From JAYZDK01 sp964604165 (GTDB lineage: Bacteria > Myxococcota_A > UBA796 > CAJQPC01), in contig CAZRYF010000029.1 of assembly GCA_964604165.1 (NCBI GenBank), positions 1 to 54,929 of the forward strand: DNA of 54,929 nt, written 5' to 3'. Under the pieces are notes generated by a model. The model worked only from the letters and a program-made list of their open reading frames with translations, searched no databases and was not told the origin of the DNA. Of this stretch, positions 8,142-16,112 are shown in pieces. The stretch's first letter is position 1, and each line of letters starts with the position of its first letter. A program made the position numbers and the translations under genes.

Positions 8142-9707
8142 TCAATCAGCGGTGGGCGTGGCTCCGTCGGGGAGGAGTGCAGTGGGGTCTTGGGGGTGGG
8201 AGGACGGCTCCGGCACCGGGGAGAGACGCCCGAGTCCTCGTCCGAACAAGAGGGAGACAATGCGGCGAATCAGGGCGAATCCGCCGCGGGAGTACGGGTA
8301 CCACCAGATCTCCCGGGAGAGGGGGTTTGGAACAAGAGCGTGGTTGACGTGGTGGGTGCGACACATGTCCCGCATGGAGTCATCCGAGTGGATGCGGCCC
8401 AGGCCGCTGCTCTTGATGCCCGCCCAGGGGGTCTCCGGCATGGAGTAGGTGCTCAAAACGTCGTCCACCATGACCATCCCGGACTCGAGGCGTTTTGCCA
8501 CCTGAACGCCTCCGGGGCCAAAGACATAGGCCATAAGCCCCAGGTGGGAGTCGTTTGCCAGGGCAATGGCCTCGTCCACATCGTCAAAGGCGAGAATGGG
8601 CAGAAGGGGCGCAAACGATTCCTTTTGCACCACGTCTGCTTCCTGGGGTACGTCGGTGATCACCGTGGGGGAGAAGAAGGAACCGGCGGTATCGGGGGAG
8701 GTGCCGCCCGTGCGAATGGTGGCGCCCCGGGCTGCGGCATCTGCCACCTGAGAGCGGGCGTTGTCGATCTGCATGGGGTGGATGATCGCTCCCACATCCA
8801 CGGAACCGGTGGCCGGATCTCCTTGCCGCAGGCGCTCGGTGAGCTCCACCACCCGGGCGACCAGGGGGGCATAGAGGGAGCGGTGCACATAGGCCCGCTC
8901 CACGGAGACGCAGACCTGGCCAGAGTTGACGAAGGCCCCCCAGACCATGGCCTGGGCGCACCGCTCGAGGTTGGCGCCGGGCAGGACCACAAAGGGAGCC
9001 TTGCCTCCAAGCTCCAGTGCACAGGGAACGAGGCGCCGGGCGCAGGCCTCGCCGACCTTTCGTCCTGTGGCCACCGAGCCGGTGAAGACGATCTTGTCGA
9101 CGCCGGCCTCCACCAGGGCGGCACCCGTCTCCCCATACCCGTTTACCACCTGCACAAGATCCGAAGGCACGCCGGCCTCCACGAAGATCTCCCGCAGCTT
9201 CATGGCGATCAGAGGCGTGGTCTCAGAGGGTTTCAACACCACGGCGTTGCCCGCCAACAACGCCACGACGATGTCTCCCCCGGGAATGATCAACGGGAAG
9301 TTCCAGGGGGAGATCACCCCGATGACGCCTCGAGGGGTGTAGTGCAGAAAGCTCCGGCGGTGGAGCATCAGGTGAAGGCGAATTCCCTTGGGCTTCAAGA
9401 TCCGGTGGGCCCGGCGGGCAAAGTAGGTGGTGAGATCCAGCAGGGTGAAGATCTCGGCCATGTAGGCCTCCATCACCGGCTTTCCGCACTCCAGGGACAA
9501 GAGCTCGGTCAGCTCGCTCCCGCGCTCTCGGACCAGATCCCGAAACCGCATCAGCACCCGCGCCCGTTCGCGCACCGGCAGGGCGGCCCAGGCGGGCTGC
9601 GCCGCACGGGCACGATCCACGGCAGCTTGCACCCGGGCGGCGTCGTCCACTGGAACATGGGCGAACACAGCACCGGTGGCGGGGGCACGGCAGGGGATGG
9701 GATCCAT
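8142..9707 (-). CDS. NAD(P)-dependent aldehyde dehydrogenase
   Basis: Oxidises an aldehyde to a carboxylate. With the start at 9707 the protein has 521 residues. The general base Glu232 (LELGGKAPF) and nucleophile Cys266 (NSGQVCVSVER) are 34 residues apart, as expected. SPWNFPL and KPSETTP form the cofactor and substrate parts. The C-terminal tail with REIWWYPYS followed by a basic hydrophobic segment matches a subgroup thought to associate with membranes. ATG 9707 has a good Shine-Dalgarno (AGGA, 7 nt away). The alternative start at 9764 lies inside operator B, and 9749 has no ribosome site. It is divergent from the dehydrogenase at 9823 and shares operator B with it. Confidence 0.92.
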   Translation of the reverse strand: MDPIPCRAPATGAVFAHVPVDDAARVQAAVDRARAAQPAWAALPVRERARVLMRFRDLVRERGSELTELLSLECGKPVMEAYMAEIFTLLDLTTYFARRAHRILKPKGIRLHLMLHRRSFLHYTPRGVIGVISPWNFPLIIPGGDIVVALLAGNAVVLKPSETTPLIAMKLREIFVEAGVPSDLVQVVNGYGETGAALVEAGVDKIVFTGSVATGRKVGEACARRLVPCALELGGKAPFVVLPGANLERCAQAMVWGAFVNSGQVCVSVERAYVHRSLYAPLVARVVELTERLRQGDPATGSVDVGAIIHPMQIDNARSQVADAAARGATIRTGGTSPDTAGSFFSPTVITDVPQEADVVQKESFAPLLPILAFDDVDEAIALANDSHLGLMAYVFGPGGVQVAKRLESGMVMVDDVLSTYSMPETPWAGIKSSGLGRIHSDDSMRDMCRTHHVNHALVPNPLSREIWWYPYSRGGFALIRRIVSLLFGRGLGRLSPVPEPSSHPQDPTALLPDGATPTAD

Positions 9708-9754
9708 TGCCTTGTCCTGTAGTGCGGTGGTGAGGGGCTGGACAGTCATTTCAC

Positions 9755-9781
9755 AAAGTGTCATGTAACAGGTGACACTTT
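9755..9781. promoter_or_regulatory. operator B of the shared palindrome regulon
   Basis: The outer arms AAAGTGT and ACACTTT are perfect, and the site matches the consensus at 20 of 26 positions, although the inner arms are altered. A second register shifted by 7 bp also preserves the AGGTG-N-CAC core. This suggests overlapping sites. It lies between the divergent aldehyde dehydrogenase (start 9707) and the epimerase-like dehydrogenase (start 9823) and could control both. Confidence 0.55.
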
Positions 9782-9822
9782 ACATATACCGGGCTACACC
9801 GATCATCCACTCTGGAGTTGTC

Positions 9823-10890
9823 GTGGCGGACGTTCTCATCACTGGCGCAGGCGGATTTCTGGGAACAGAGCTGACGCGGGTTTTTCTCGCGTCGGGACAT
9901 CGAGTGAAGGCAGGGGACCTGGAAGGCGTGCCCCTGGAGTGGCATGCCGAGCAGGGGGCCCATCCTGTGCACCTGGATGTCCGGGACATGGACAGCCTCA
10001 AAGCCGCCTGTACTGAGACGGACGTGGTGGTGCATGCCAGCGGGATCTTTGACCTCACGGTGGACAGGGACTTGTTGTGGGCGGTGAACGCGGAGGGTGC
10101 AAAGAACATGGCCCAGGCCGCTGCGGACGCGGGAACCAAGCGGTTCGTGATGGTGAGCTCCACTTCGGTGTACGGACGCTGCGGACAGGACGTGACGGAG
10201 GAATCCCCCCACAACCCGACCCACGCCTACGATATTTCCAAGGAGGCCGGCGAGCGAATGGCCATTGATGCTTGTGAAGAGAACGGCCTTCCCTGGACCG
10301 CCTTGCGGCCCACGCTCATCTATGGACCCCGCGGACGATACGGGGTGGCCCAGGCGGCGGCCTTGTTTTCCTTGCGGACCCAGTTGGGTTTGAACACGCT
10401 TCGAATCGCAGAGGGTGGTCCACTTGGACACCATGTGCACGTGACCGATGTGGCCCGGGCGGCCGAGTACCTGGCGAGCCATCCAGATGCGGTGGGCTCG
10501 GTGTACAACGTGGCCGACGATGCCCCCCTGGCGGCCGGGGACATGATCCGCGTGCTCTGCAAGAGCGTGGGGATGGAGGTCAAGTCTCCGGCGCTGCCCT
10601 GGTGGTTGGCCAGGCTCGCCCGCTACTTCAAGCCGCTTGCACGAAAGTTTCTCGGCCGGGAGAACGCCAAGCTGGCCCATATCTGGGGAAAGATCACCGA
10701 CAAGCTTGGATTGAAGAAGGCCCTGGTGCCCCGCATGGATCTGGACTGGCTCGACTACATGTTCATCGATCACACCTACAAGAACGACCGAATCAAGCGC
10801 TTGGGTTTTACCTTCCACTACCCGGACTCCTCCCAGGGAATCGACGAGACCCTTCAGTGGTACAAGCAGCAGAAGTGGCTGCCTGAGTAG
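9823..10890 (+). CDS. NAD-dependent epimerase/3-beta-hydroxysteroid dehydrogenase-like protein
   Basis: An extended short-chain dehydrogenase of 355 residues. The NAD-binding motif TGAGGFLG is at residues 7-14, the catalytic Ser in VSSTS (about 112-115), and the Tyr136-Lys140 pair is in YDISK. The best-fitting group is the 3-beta-HSD/sugar-epimerase superfamily (VVHASGIFD, VYNVADD). Members oxidise secondary alcohols on steroids, terpenoids or nucleotide sugars. The chosen start is GTG 9823 with GGAG 8 nt upstream. An earlier GTG at 9772 falls inside operator B and would add a non-homologous leader. Sharing an operator with lipid-catabolic genes favours a hydroxyl-oxidising role over sugar metabolism. 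Substrate unknown. Confidence 0.85.
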   Translation: MADVLITGAGGFLGTELTRVFLASGHRVKAGDLEGVPLEWHAEQGAHPVHLDVRDMDSLKAACTETDVVVHASGIFDLTVDRDLLWAVNAEGAKNMAQAAADAGTKRFVMVSSTSVYGRCGQDVTEESPHNPTHAYDISKEAGERMAIDACEENGLPWTALRPTLIYGPRGRYGVAQAAALFSLRTQLGLNTLRIAEGGPLGHHVHVTDVARAAEYLASHPDAVGSVYNVADDAPLAAGDMIRVLCKSVGMEVKSPALPWWLARLARYFKPLARKFLGRENAKLAHIWGKITDKLGLKKALVPRMDLDWLDYMFIDHTYKNDRIKRLGFTFHYPDSSQGIDETLQWYKQQKWLPE

Positions 10891-10903
10891 GCAGCGTCGC
10901 AGC

Positions 10904-10954
10904 GGGGAAGTTTCCCCCACGGCTTGTGGTAGAACTCTCGGGTCATCTCCCGAG
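10904..10954 (+). terminator. possible weak terminator and leader hairpin
   Basis: After the dehydrogenase stop, GGGGA-agt-TTCCCC (10904-10917) can form a short stem. A second hairpin, CTCGGG (10937-10942) and CCCGAG (10949-10954), ends 6 nt before the ATG of the next gene and would cover its ribosome-binding region. Neither has a T-tract. Confidence 0.3.
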
Positions 10955-10960
10955 GTCTCC

Positions 10961-13168
10961 ATGCGCCGCTCTCTTCTTCCTGTGGTTCTCCCCCTTGTGC
11001 TCTCTTCCACAGCGTGCCGTGACACCGACAAGGGGGGCGTGCTTGAGACCGGCGATGTGGTGGACACGCAGGACCCGAGCGTTGACTCCGGGGACACGAG
11101 TGTCGACACCGGCGAGCCGATCGATGCGGATGCCGACGGCTACTTTGCCGGGGAGGACTGCGACGACACAAATGCGGAGGTCCATCCCGGGGCCGAGGAG
11201 TCCTGTGACGGCGCCGACAACGACTGTGACGGGGAGGTGGACGAGGACGACGCGGCGGATGCGATCACGTTCTATGTGGATGCTGATGGAGATGGATTTG
11301 GCGATGAGGCGACGGTCGTGACGGCTTGTGCGGCCCCGGTGGGCTTCAGCGCGAGCGGAGGGGACTGTGACGACACGGACCCGGCGTTCCATCCTGGCGC
11401 AGGGGAGTCGGACTGCACGGACCCCCTGGACTACAACTGCGATGGATCCGTCGGCTGGGCGGACGGAGACTCGGACGGGTTCGCGGCCTGTGAGGACTGC
11501 GATGACGCGGACGCGGGCGTCAACGACAACGCCACGGAGATCTGCGATACGGTCGACAACGACTGCGACGGGCTGGTGGACAGCCATGACCCGGACGTCG
11601 CGGACGCCTCCACCTGGTACGGGGATGCGGATGGAGATGGCCACGGGGGAACCCAATTCCAGGCCGCGGCCTGCGAGGCGCCGGCCGGGTATGTCGCCAG
11701 CGCGGATGACTGTGATGATCTGGACGCCACCAGCTACCCCGGGGGCACGGAGGTCTGTGATTCGGCCGATAACAACTGCGATGGTGCGGTCGATGAAGGG
11801 GTCGAGTTCACCTGGTACGCCGACGGGGACGGCGATGGCTATGGTGACGCCACCACGACCTCCAGCGCCTGCACCCAACCTCCGGGCTACTCCGCCAACG
11901 GCGACGACTGTGATGACACCAGCGCCTCTACATCCCCGGCCGGGCTGGAGGTCTGCGATTTGGCCGACAACGACTGTGACGGGACTGTGGATGAGGCCGG
12001 TGCCTTGGGAGGATCCACCTGGTATGTGGACGCCGATGGAGATGGCTGGGGCACGACGGCGGGCAGCGTGGTCGCGTGCAGTGCCCCTTCTGGCTACGCC
12101 GCCGTGGATGGGGACTGCAACGATGACCCGGCAGCGGGGGGGGCGGACCAGTACCCGGGTGCGACGGAGACCTGGTACGACGGGGTCGACCAGGACTGTG
12201 ATGGGGCGGATGATGACCAGGACGGGGACGGAGTGCTCCTGGCGGAGGACTGCGACGACTTGGATGCGGGCTCCAACCTTCTGTCCGAGGACGGCGACTG
12301 CGACGGCATCCTGACCGCCGACGACTGCAACGACACAGACGCCGCCTCCACCGCCATCGCCGACGACGGCGACTGCGACGGCATCCTGACCGCCGACGAC
12401 TGCGACGACACAGACGCCGCCTCCACCGCCATCGCCGACGACGGCGACTGCGACGGCATCCTGACCGCCGACGACTGCGACGACGCGGACGCTGCCTCCA
12501 CCGCCACCGCCGACGACAACGACTGCGACGGTGTGCTGGCCGCCGATGACTGCGACGACTTGGACGGCGGGCGCTCCTTGTGCCGGACTTGCAACGAAAT
12601 CCTCAGCGTGGGCCTCTCGGTGGGAGACGGGGACTACACCATCGATCCCGCCGGTGGGGACTCCTTTCTGGTGACCTGTGACATGACCACCGACGGCGGT
12701 GGCTGGACGGAGATTGCCTACAGCCAGGACCTGGACTTCCTGGGCCACGGGGGTCCTGGCGACAACTGGGAGTGGCTCTCAACCGACTTCTCCCTGGATC
12801 TCTCCACCGCCAGGATCCAGGCGATCCAGGCGCTCTCAAGCGAGGGGAAGCAGCGCTACGTGGGCATCTGCGACAATGTGATCCACTACTACTACAGCGG
12901 TGGTTCCAGCTACGACTATGCTTTTGGCTTCCGTTTTCTGGACGGAACCGAGACCCCCAACGGCACCTCAGATTTCAGCCCGCACGTGATCTCTGTGCCC
13001 CAGGATGGATGCGCCTCCAACAACGCGGACGGCAACACGGCGGCCACGGGCACCTGGTTTGACATCGAGAGCGTGCTGGTCCCGGTGGTCAACGTCCTGA
13101 GCCGAGACAACGAGCCGGGTGAGGAGTATGGCTCACCCCTCACCGCCAACCCGGCGTGGCTGCGGTAG
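10961..13168 (+). CDS. exported DCDD-repeat (calcium-binding) protein with C-terminal fibrinogen-like domain
   Basis: A 735-residue probable lipoprotein. A hydrophobic leader ends in LSSTAC, an imperfect lipobox, followed by an acidic linker. Residues 45-540 are about ten copies of the DxDGDG/DCDD/CDGxDNDCDG module, which resembles calcium-binding thrombospondin type-3 repeats and is very frequent in Myxococcota. The part encoded at 12290-12580 is an almost perfect tandem expansion. The C-terminal 190 residues begin with CRTCNEIL and contain CDMTTDGGGWTEI, the signature of fibrinogen-related domains, usually glycan- or acetyl-group-binding. It is probably a surface adhesin or recognition protein. 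It is unrelated in function to the metabolic neighbours and convergent with the next gene after 4 bp. Confidence 0.85.
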   Translation: MRRSLLPVVLPLVLSSTACRDTDKGGVLETGDVVDTQDPSVDSGDTSVDTGEPIDADADGYFAGEDCDDTNAEVHPGAEESCDGADNDCDGEVDEDDAADAITFYVDADGDGFGDEATVVTACAAPVGFSASGGDCDDTDPAFHPGAGESDCTDPLDYNCDGSVGWADGDSDGFAACEDCDDADAGVNDNATEICDTVDNDCDGLVDSHDPDVADASTWYGDADGDGHGGTQFQAAACEAPAGYVASADDCDDLDATSYPGGTEVCDSADNNCDGAVDEGVEFTWYADGDGDGYGDATTTSSACTQPPGYSANGDDCDDTSASTSPAGLEVCDLADNDCDGTVDEAGALGGSTWYVDADGDGWGTTAGSVVACSAPSGYAAVDGDCNDDPAAGGADQYPGATETWYDGVDQDCDGADDDQDGDGVLLAEDCDDLDAGSNLLSEDGDCDGILTADDCNDTDAASTAIADDGDCDGILTADDCDDTDAASTAIADDGDCDGILTADDCDDADAASTATADDNDCDGVLAADDCDDLDGGRSLCRTCNEILSVGLSVGDGDYTIDPAGGDSFLVTCDMTTDGGGWTEIAYSQDLDFLGHGGPGDNWEWLSTDFSLDLSTARIQAIQALSSEGKQRYVGICDNVIHYYYSGGSSYDYAFGFRFLDGTETPNGTSDFSPHVISVPQDGCASNNADGNTAATGTWFDIESVLVPVVNVLSRDNEPGEEYGSPLTANPAWLR
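12290..12514 (+). repeat. three tandem 75-bp repeats (25 aa each), with a diverged fourth copy
   Basis: Units at 12290-12364, 12365-12439 and 12440-12514 are nearly identical and encode DGDCDGILTADDC plus a DTDAASTAIAD-like end. A fourth diverged unit runs to about 12580. Unit length is a multiple of three, so copy number can change without a frameshift. Confidence 0.95.
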
Positions 13169-13172
13169 GCGT

Positions 13173-14369
13173 CTAATACCCCCGCGGAAGCCCCAGCTCG
13201 TGCTCGCTGACGAAGTTCAGGATCATCTCGGCCGTGATCGGCGCGGTTCGCAGCAGGCGGGCGGACTCGTAGTAATGAATGATTCCGTACTCCTCTGAGA
13301 AGCCGTAGCCGCCCAGGGTCTGAATCGCGCGGTCCACGGCTTCAATCGCCATCTCCCCGGCCTTGTATTTTGCCATGTTGGCGTAGGTTCCCACCTTGCC
13401 GGGGTGCTCCCCCTGGTCAAAGGCCCAGGCGGCCCGGTAGGTGAGCAGGCGCACGGCATCGAGCTCGATGCGGACCTTGGCGAGGGGGTGGGAGATGGCC
13501 TGGTAGGCCCCGATGGGGCGGTCCTTGAAGACGGTGCGCTCTTTGGCGTAGCTCACGGCCTTGTCCAGGCAGTTCTGGGTCATGCCGCAGGCGGTGGCTG
13601 CTGCAAGGATCCGCTCTGGGTTCAGGGAGTTGAACAGCGCCATGCCCCCCATGTCGGCCTGGCCCACCAGCTCGGAGGCCGACACGCGGACATCGTCCAT
13701 GTAGACCGTGTACTGGGTCATGCCCTCAATGCCCCGGGTGGGGATGGGCTTGAGATCAATGCCGGGCAGCTTGGGATCGAGAATGAACAGGGCCAGGCCA
13801 AATGCCTTGGGCAGCCCTTGCTCCTCGCATTGCTCCCGGGAGGTGGTGCGGCACACCAGCAGCAGGCGATCCGCCACATCGGCCCCGGTGATGAACACCT
13901 TCTGGCCGCTGATCAGGTAGTCATCGCCGTCCTTTTTGGCGAGGGTCTGGATGCGAAAGGCGTTCGAGCCGGCGTTGGGCTCCGTGAGGGCAAAACCAAA
14001 CTTCATCTCGCCGCTGGCCATCTTGGGCAGGTAGCGGCGCTTCATCTCCTCGGAGCCGTTGCGCAGGATGCACGACGCATCCATGGTGGTCAGCACGAAC
14101 AGGGCGTTGCCGAATCCAAAGGTAGCCAGGGTTTCCAGGCCGATGGTGGTGGCCAGCAGTCCCATGTCGTTGCCGCCGTACTCCTCGGGAATCACGCACC
14201 CCATCAGGCCTGTGGAGCAGATGGCATCCCAGACCTCCTGGGGGAAGATCTTGTCCTTGAGCACCATCTTCACCAGCTCTTCCCGGCGGCCCTTGAACGG
14301 CTCCAGGCACTTCTTCATGGAGTCCTGGATCATGAGATGTTCTTCGGAGAATTCGAAATCGAGGGCCAT
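13173..14369 (-). CDS. acyl-CoA dehydrogenase family protein with substituted catalytic position
   Basis: A 398-residue FAD enzyme of normal length that should desaturate an acyl-CoA at C2-C3. N-terminal, middle and C-terminal domains are all present: FALTEPNAGSNAF, GQKVFITGADVADRLLLV and the FAD/dimer motif IQTLGGYGFSEEYGI. Where many family members have the catalytic Glu in IYEGT, this protein reads RTAPITAEM, so Pro occupies that position. As in isovaleryl-type enzymes the base could lie elsewhere, or the reaction may differ. The tail LGLPRGY resembles a subgroup I associate with deltaproteobacteria. It is a single-gene unit preceded by operator C, 41 bp upstream of ATG 14369. Confidence 0.9.
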   Translation of the reverse strand: MALDFEFSEEHLMIQDSMKKCLEPFKGRREELVKMVLKDKIFPQEVWDAICSTGLMGCVIPEEYGGNDMGLLATTIGLETLATFGFGNALFVLTTMDASCILRNGSEEMKRRYLPKMASGEMKFGFALTEPNAGSNAFRIQTLAKKDGDDYLISGQKVFITGADVADRLLLVCRTTSREQCEEQGLPKAFGLALFILDPKLPGIDLKPIPTRGIEGMTQYTVYMDDVRVSASELVGQADMGGMALFNSLNPERILAAATACGMTQNCLDKAVSYAKERTVFKDRPIGAYQAISHPLAKVRIELDAVRLLTYRAAWAFDQGEHPGKVGTYANMAKYKAGEMAIEAVDRAIQTLGGYGFSEEYGIIHYYESARLLRTAPITAEMILNFVSEHELGLPRGY

Positions 14370-14409
14370 GGGGCGCTCCGGTGGCAGAGGTTTTGTCCTG
14401 ATATTTCAT

Positions 14410-14440
14410 CAAGTGTAAGGTGACACCTCACGCTCGGCAA
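14410..14440 (-). promoter_or_regulatory. operator C with embedded sigma-70-like promoter
   Basis: The operator at 14410-14436 matches the palindrome at 21 of 26 positions. On the minus strand TTGCCG (14435-14440) and TACACT (14412-14417) are separated by exactly 17 bp, and the palindrome core fills the spacer. A protein bound here would sit between the -35 and -10 of the acyl-CoA dehydrogenase promoter. That arrangement is typical of MerR operators but also compatible with simple repression. Confidence 0.6.
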
Positions 14441-14497
14441 GGCGTGCGCACCTTCGGCCATATTCGGGGTTGCCTCTGGCCCCGGAGCAACCTTGGG

Positions 14498-16102
14498 TCA
14501 GGGCCCGCCGTAGAAGAGAAAGGCCGCGCCTGGGTGCCCCAATTCGCTGCCATGGTAGGAGACGCCAATCACGAAGTCGTCGTAGGAATCGTTGTTGATG
14601 TCTCCGAGTCCCGCCAATGAAACGTTGGCATACATTCCTGCCTCCCCAACGAACTTTGCATCCGCTTCCGACAGGTCGATTACGCCCGCTAGCGGTCCGT
14701 AGAGGAGATGCGCTGCGGCTGCGTCGTATCCATCGACTTGATTTACCCGGCCACCGACCAGAACATCGGCGAGGCCGTCCCCGTCGACATCGCCCGCATC
14801 CGAGACGACCCCACCGGCTTGATCTTCAGCATTCTCGCCCACCAATTTCGCAGTGGCGAGAGAAAGGCTCAATTCTCCTTCAACTCTGTCTGTTACCAGG
14901 TAGGCCGCACCTGCGTAAACCCCACCCGTGGAATTCCGTGGCGCCCCAACCAGCAGGTCCGGGAGTCCGTCTCCGTTCACGTCTCCAGCGCCGGAAACGC
15001 TGTAGCCGGCATAGGCGCTCTTGTCTTCACCTTTCAGGGTGGCGTCTGCTCGTGCACTGATCGCATGGGTTCCGATGATTGGCCCCCAAAGGATGAAGGT
15101 CCTGCCCGGCCATCCAGGGGCACCCATGACGATGTCGGCAAGGCCGTCTCCATTCAGGTCGCCGGTGGCGGCGACAGAGGTCCCTAGCCTGCCGCCATAA
15201 ACGTAGCCGAGGAGATGTGCGGTGGGGCTGTAGTTGTTTTCGGGCTCCGTCGGCGGTTCGGTATACAGGTAGACTGAGCCGCCATCAAGGGAGTCATTAA
15301 CATCGCCGTGACGATCGGTTGTCCGGCCGATCAAGATGTCGGCAAGGCCATCGCCGTCCACATCTTTGGCTCCAGCCATCCCGGAGCCTCCAATCCTGGT
15401 GCCATGCTGGTCTTCAAAAACCGCGTCGGCGTCCGTGAGGCTGACGCTACCGCTCTTGGGGCCCCTCAGGAGAACCACCCCCTGGTTGCTCCCGAACAAC
15501 AAATCGTCGAATCCGTCGGCGTCGACATCCCCTGCTCCACAGATCTGGCGGCCAGCGAATTCCCTTGTTTCTGTGCCAAGGATTGTTGCGACGGCTACCT
15601 CAGAGAGCTGGACCACTCCTCGCACTGGGCTTGTCACTAGATAGGCCGAACCTGCACTCTCCCACGGGAGATCTTCGTAAGGGGCGCCAACGAGCAAATC
15701 GGGTCGACCGTCTGCATCCACGTCGCCGGCCGCCGCGACTGCTTCTCCAGCTCCACCGGATGGTTGTCTCCCAAGTAGCGTTGCGTCGGCGGTTTCTGGG
15801 CCGAGGAACCCCTTCGGCCTCGTGTAACAGACCTCGTCGATTCGTCCGTCGCAGTTCGTGTCTTGGCCGTCGCAGGACTCCGCAACGCCGGGGTTCACAG
15901 CGGCATCTGTATCGTCACAGTCAGATTCGTTGGGGTACCCGTCCCCGTCCCCGTCGTGATCGGGATCCCAACTTCTGTTGACGTCTGTATCTGTTGGTTC
16001 GTCTTGCATTGAGATGGAGCCTTCCTCTTTACCGTTTCCCAAGTCCTGGCAGGCAGCCACCAGGAGCAGCGCGAAAAACAACGGTCGCTTGATGGATTCC
16101 AT
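14498..16102 (-). CDS. FG-GAP/integrin-alpha-like beta-propeller lipoprotein with DCDD module
   Basis: A 534-residue lipoprotein. The leader ends in the lipobox LLLVAAC. One DCDD calcium module (DGDGYPNESDCDD, then CDGQDTNCDG) sits near residues 50-90. About seven FG-GAP repeats follow, each with a DxDxDGxxD calcium loop such as GDVDADGRPDLLVGAPYED and GDLNGDGLADIVMGAP. The order matches integrin alpha propellers and predicts a surface protein binding ligand or matrix. The gene and the broken gene upstream are visibly AT-richer than their neighbours, which could mean acquisition. Only 10 bp separate it from the pseudogene upstream, so the two may share a promoter. Ligand unknown. Confidence 0.88.
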   Translation of the reverse strand: MESIKRPLFFALLLVAACQDLGNGKEEGSISMQDEPTDTDVNRSWDPDHDGDGDGYPNESDCDDTDAAVNPGVAESCDGQDTNCDGRIDEVCYTRPKGFLGPETADATLLGRQPSGGAGEAVAAAGDVDADGRPDLLVGAPYEDLPWESAGSAYLVTSPVRGVVQLSEVAVATILGTETREFAGRQICGAGDVDADGFDDLLFGSNQGVVLLRGPKSGSVSLTDADAVFEDQHGTRIGGSGMAGAKDVDGDGLADILIGRTTDRHGDVNDSLDGGSVYLYTEPPTEPENNYSPTAHLLGYVYGGRLGTSVAATGDLNGDGLADIVMGAPGWPGRTFILWGPIIGTHAISARADATLKGEDKSAYAGYSVSGAGDVNGDGLPDLLVGAPRNSTGGVYAGAAYLVTDRVEGELSLSLATAKLVGENAEDQAGGVVSDAGDVDGDGLADVLVGGRVNQVDGYDAAAAHLLYGPLAGVIDLSEADAKFVGEAGMYANVSLAGLGDINNDSYDDFVIGVSYHGSELGHPGAAFLFYGGP

Positions 16103-16112
16103 TCGCCGGGCT

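Noticed and set aside
9708..9764. Upstream starts for the aldehyde dehydrogenase at 9764 or 9749
   Set aside because: 9764 lies inside operator B and 9749 lacks a ribosome site, while 9707 has AGGA at good spacing and begins at the family N-terminus.
12290..12580. CRISPR-like array
   Set aside because: The repeats are head-to-tail 75-bp units with no spacers and lie in frame within a coding sequence.
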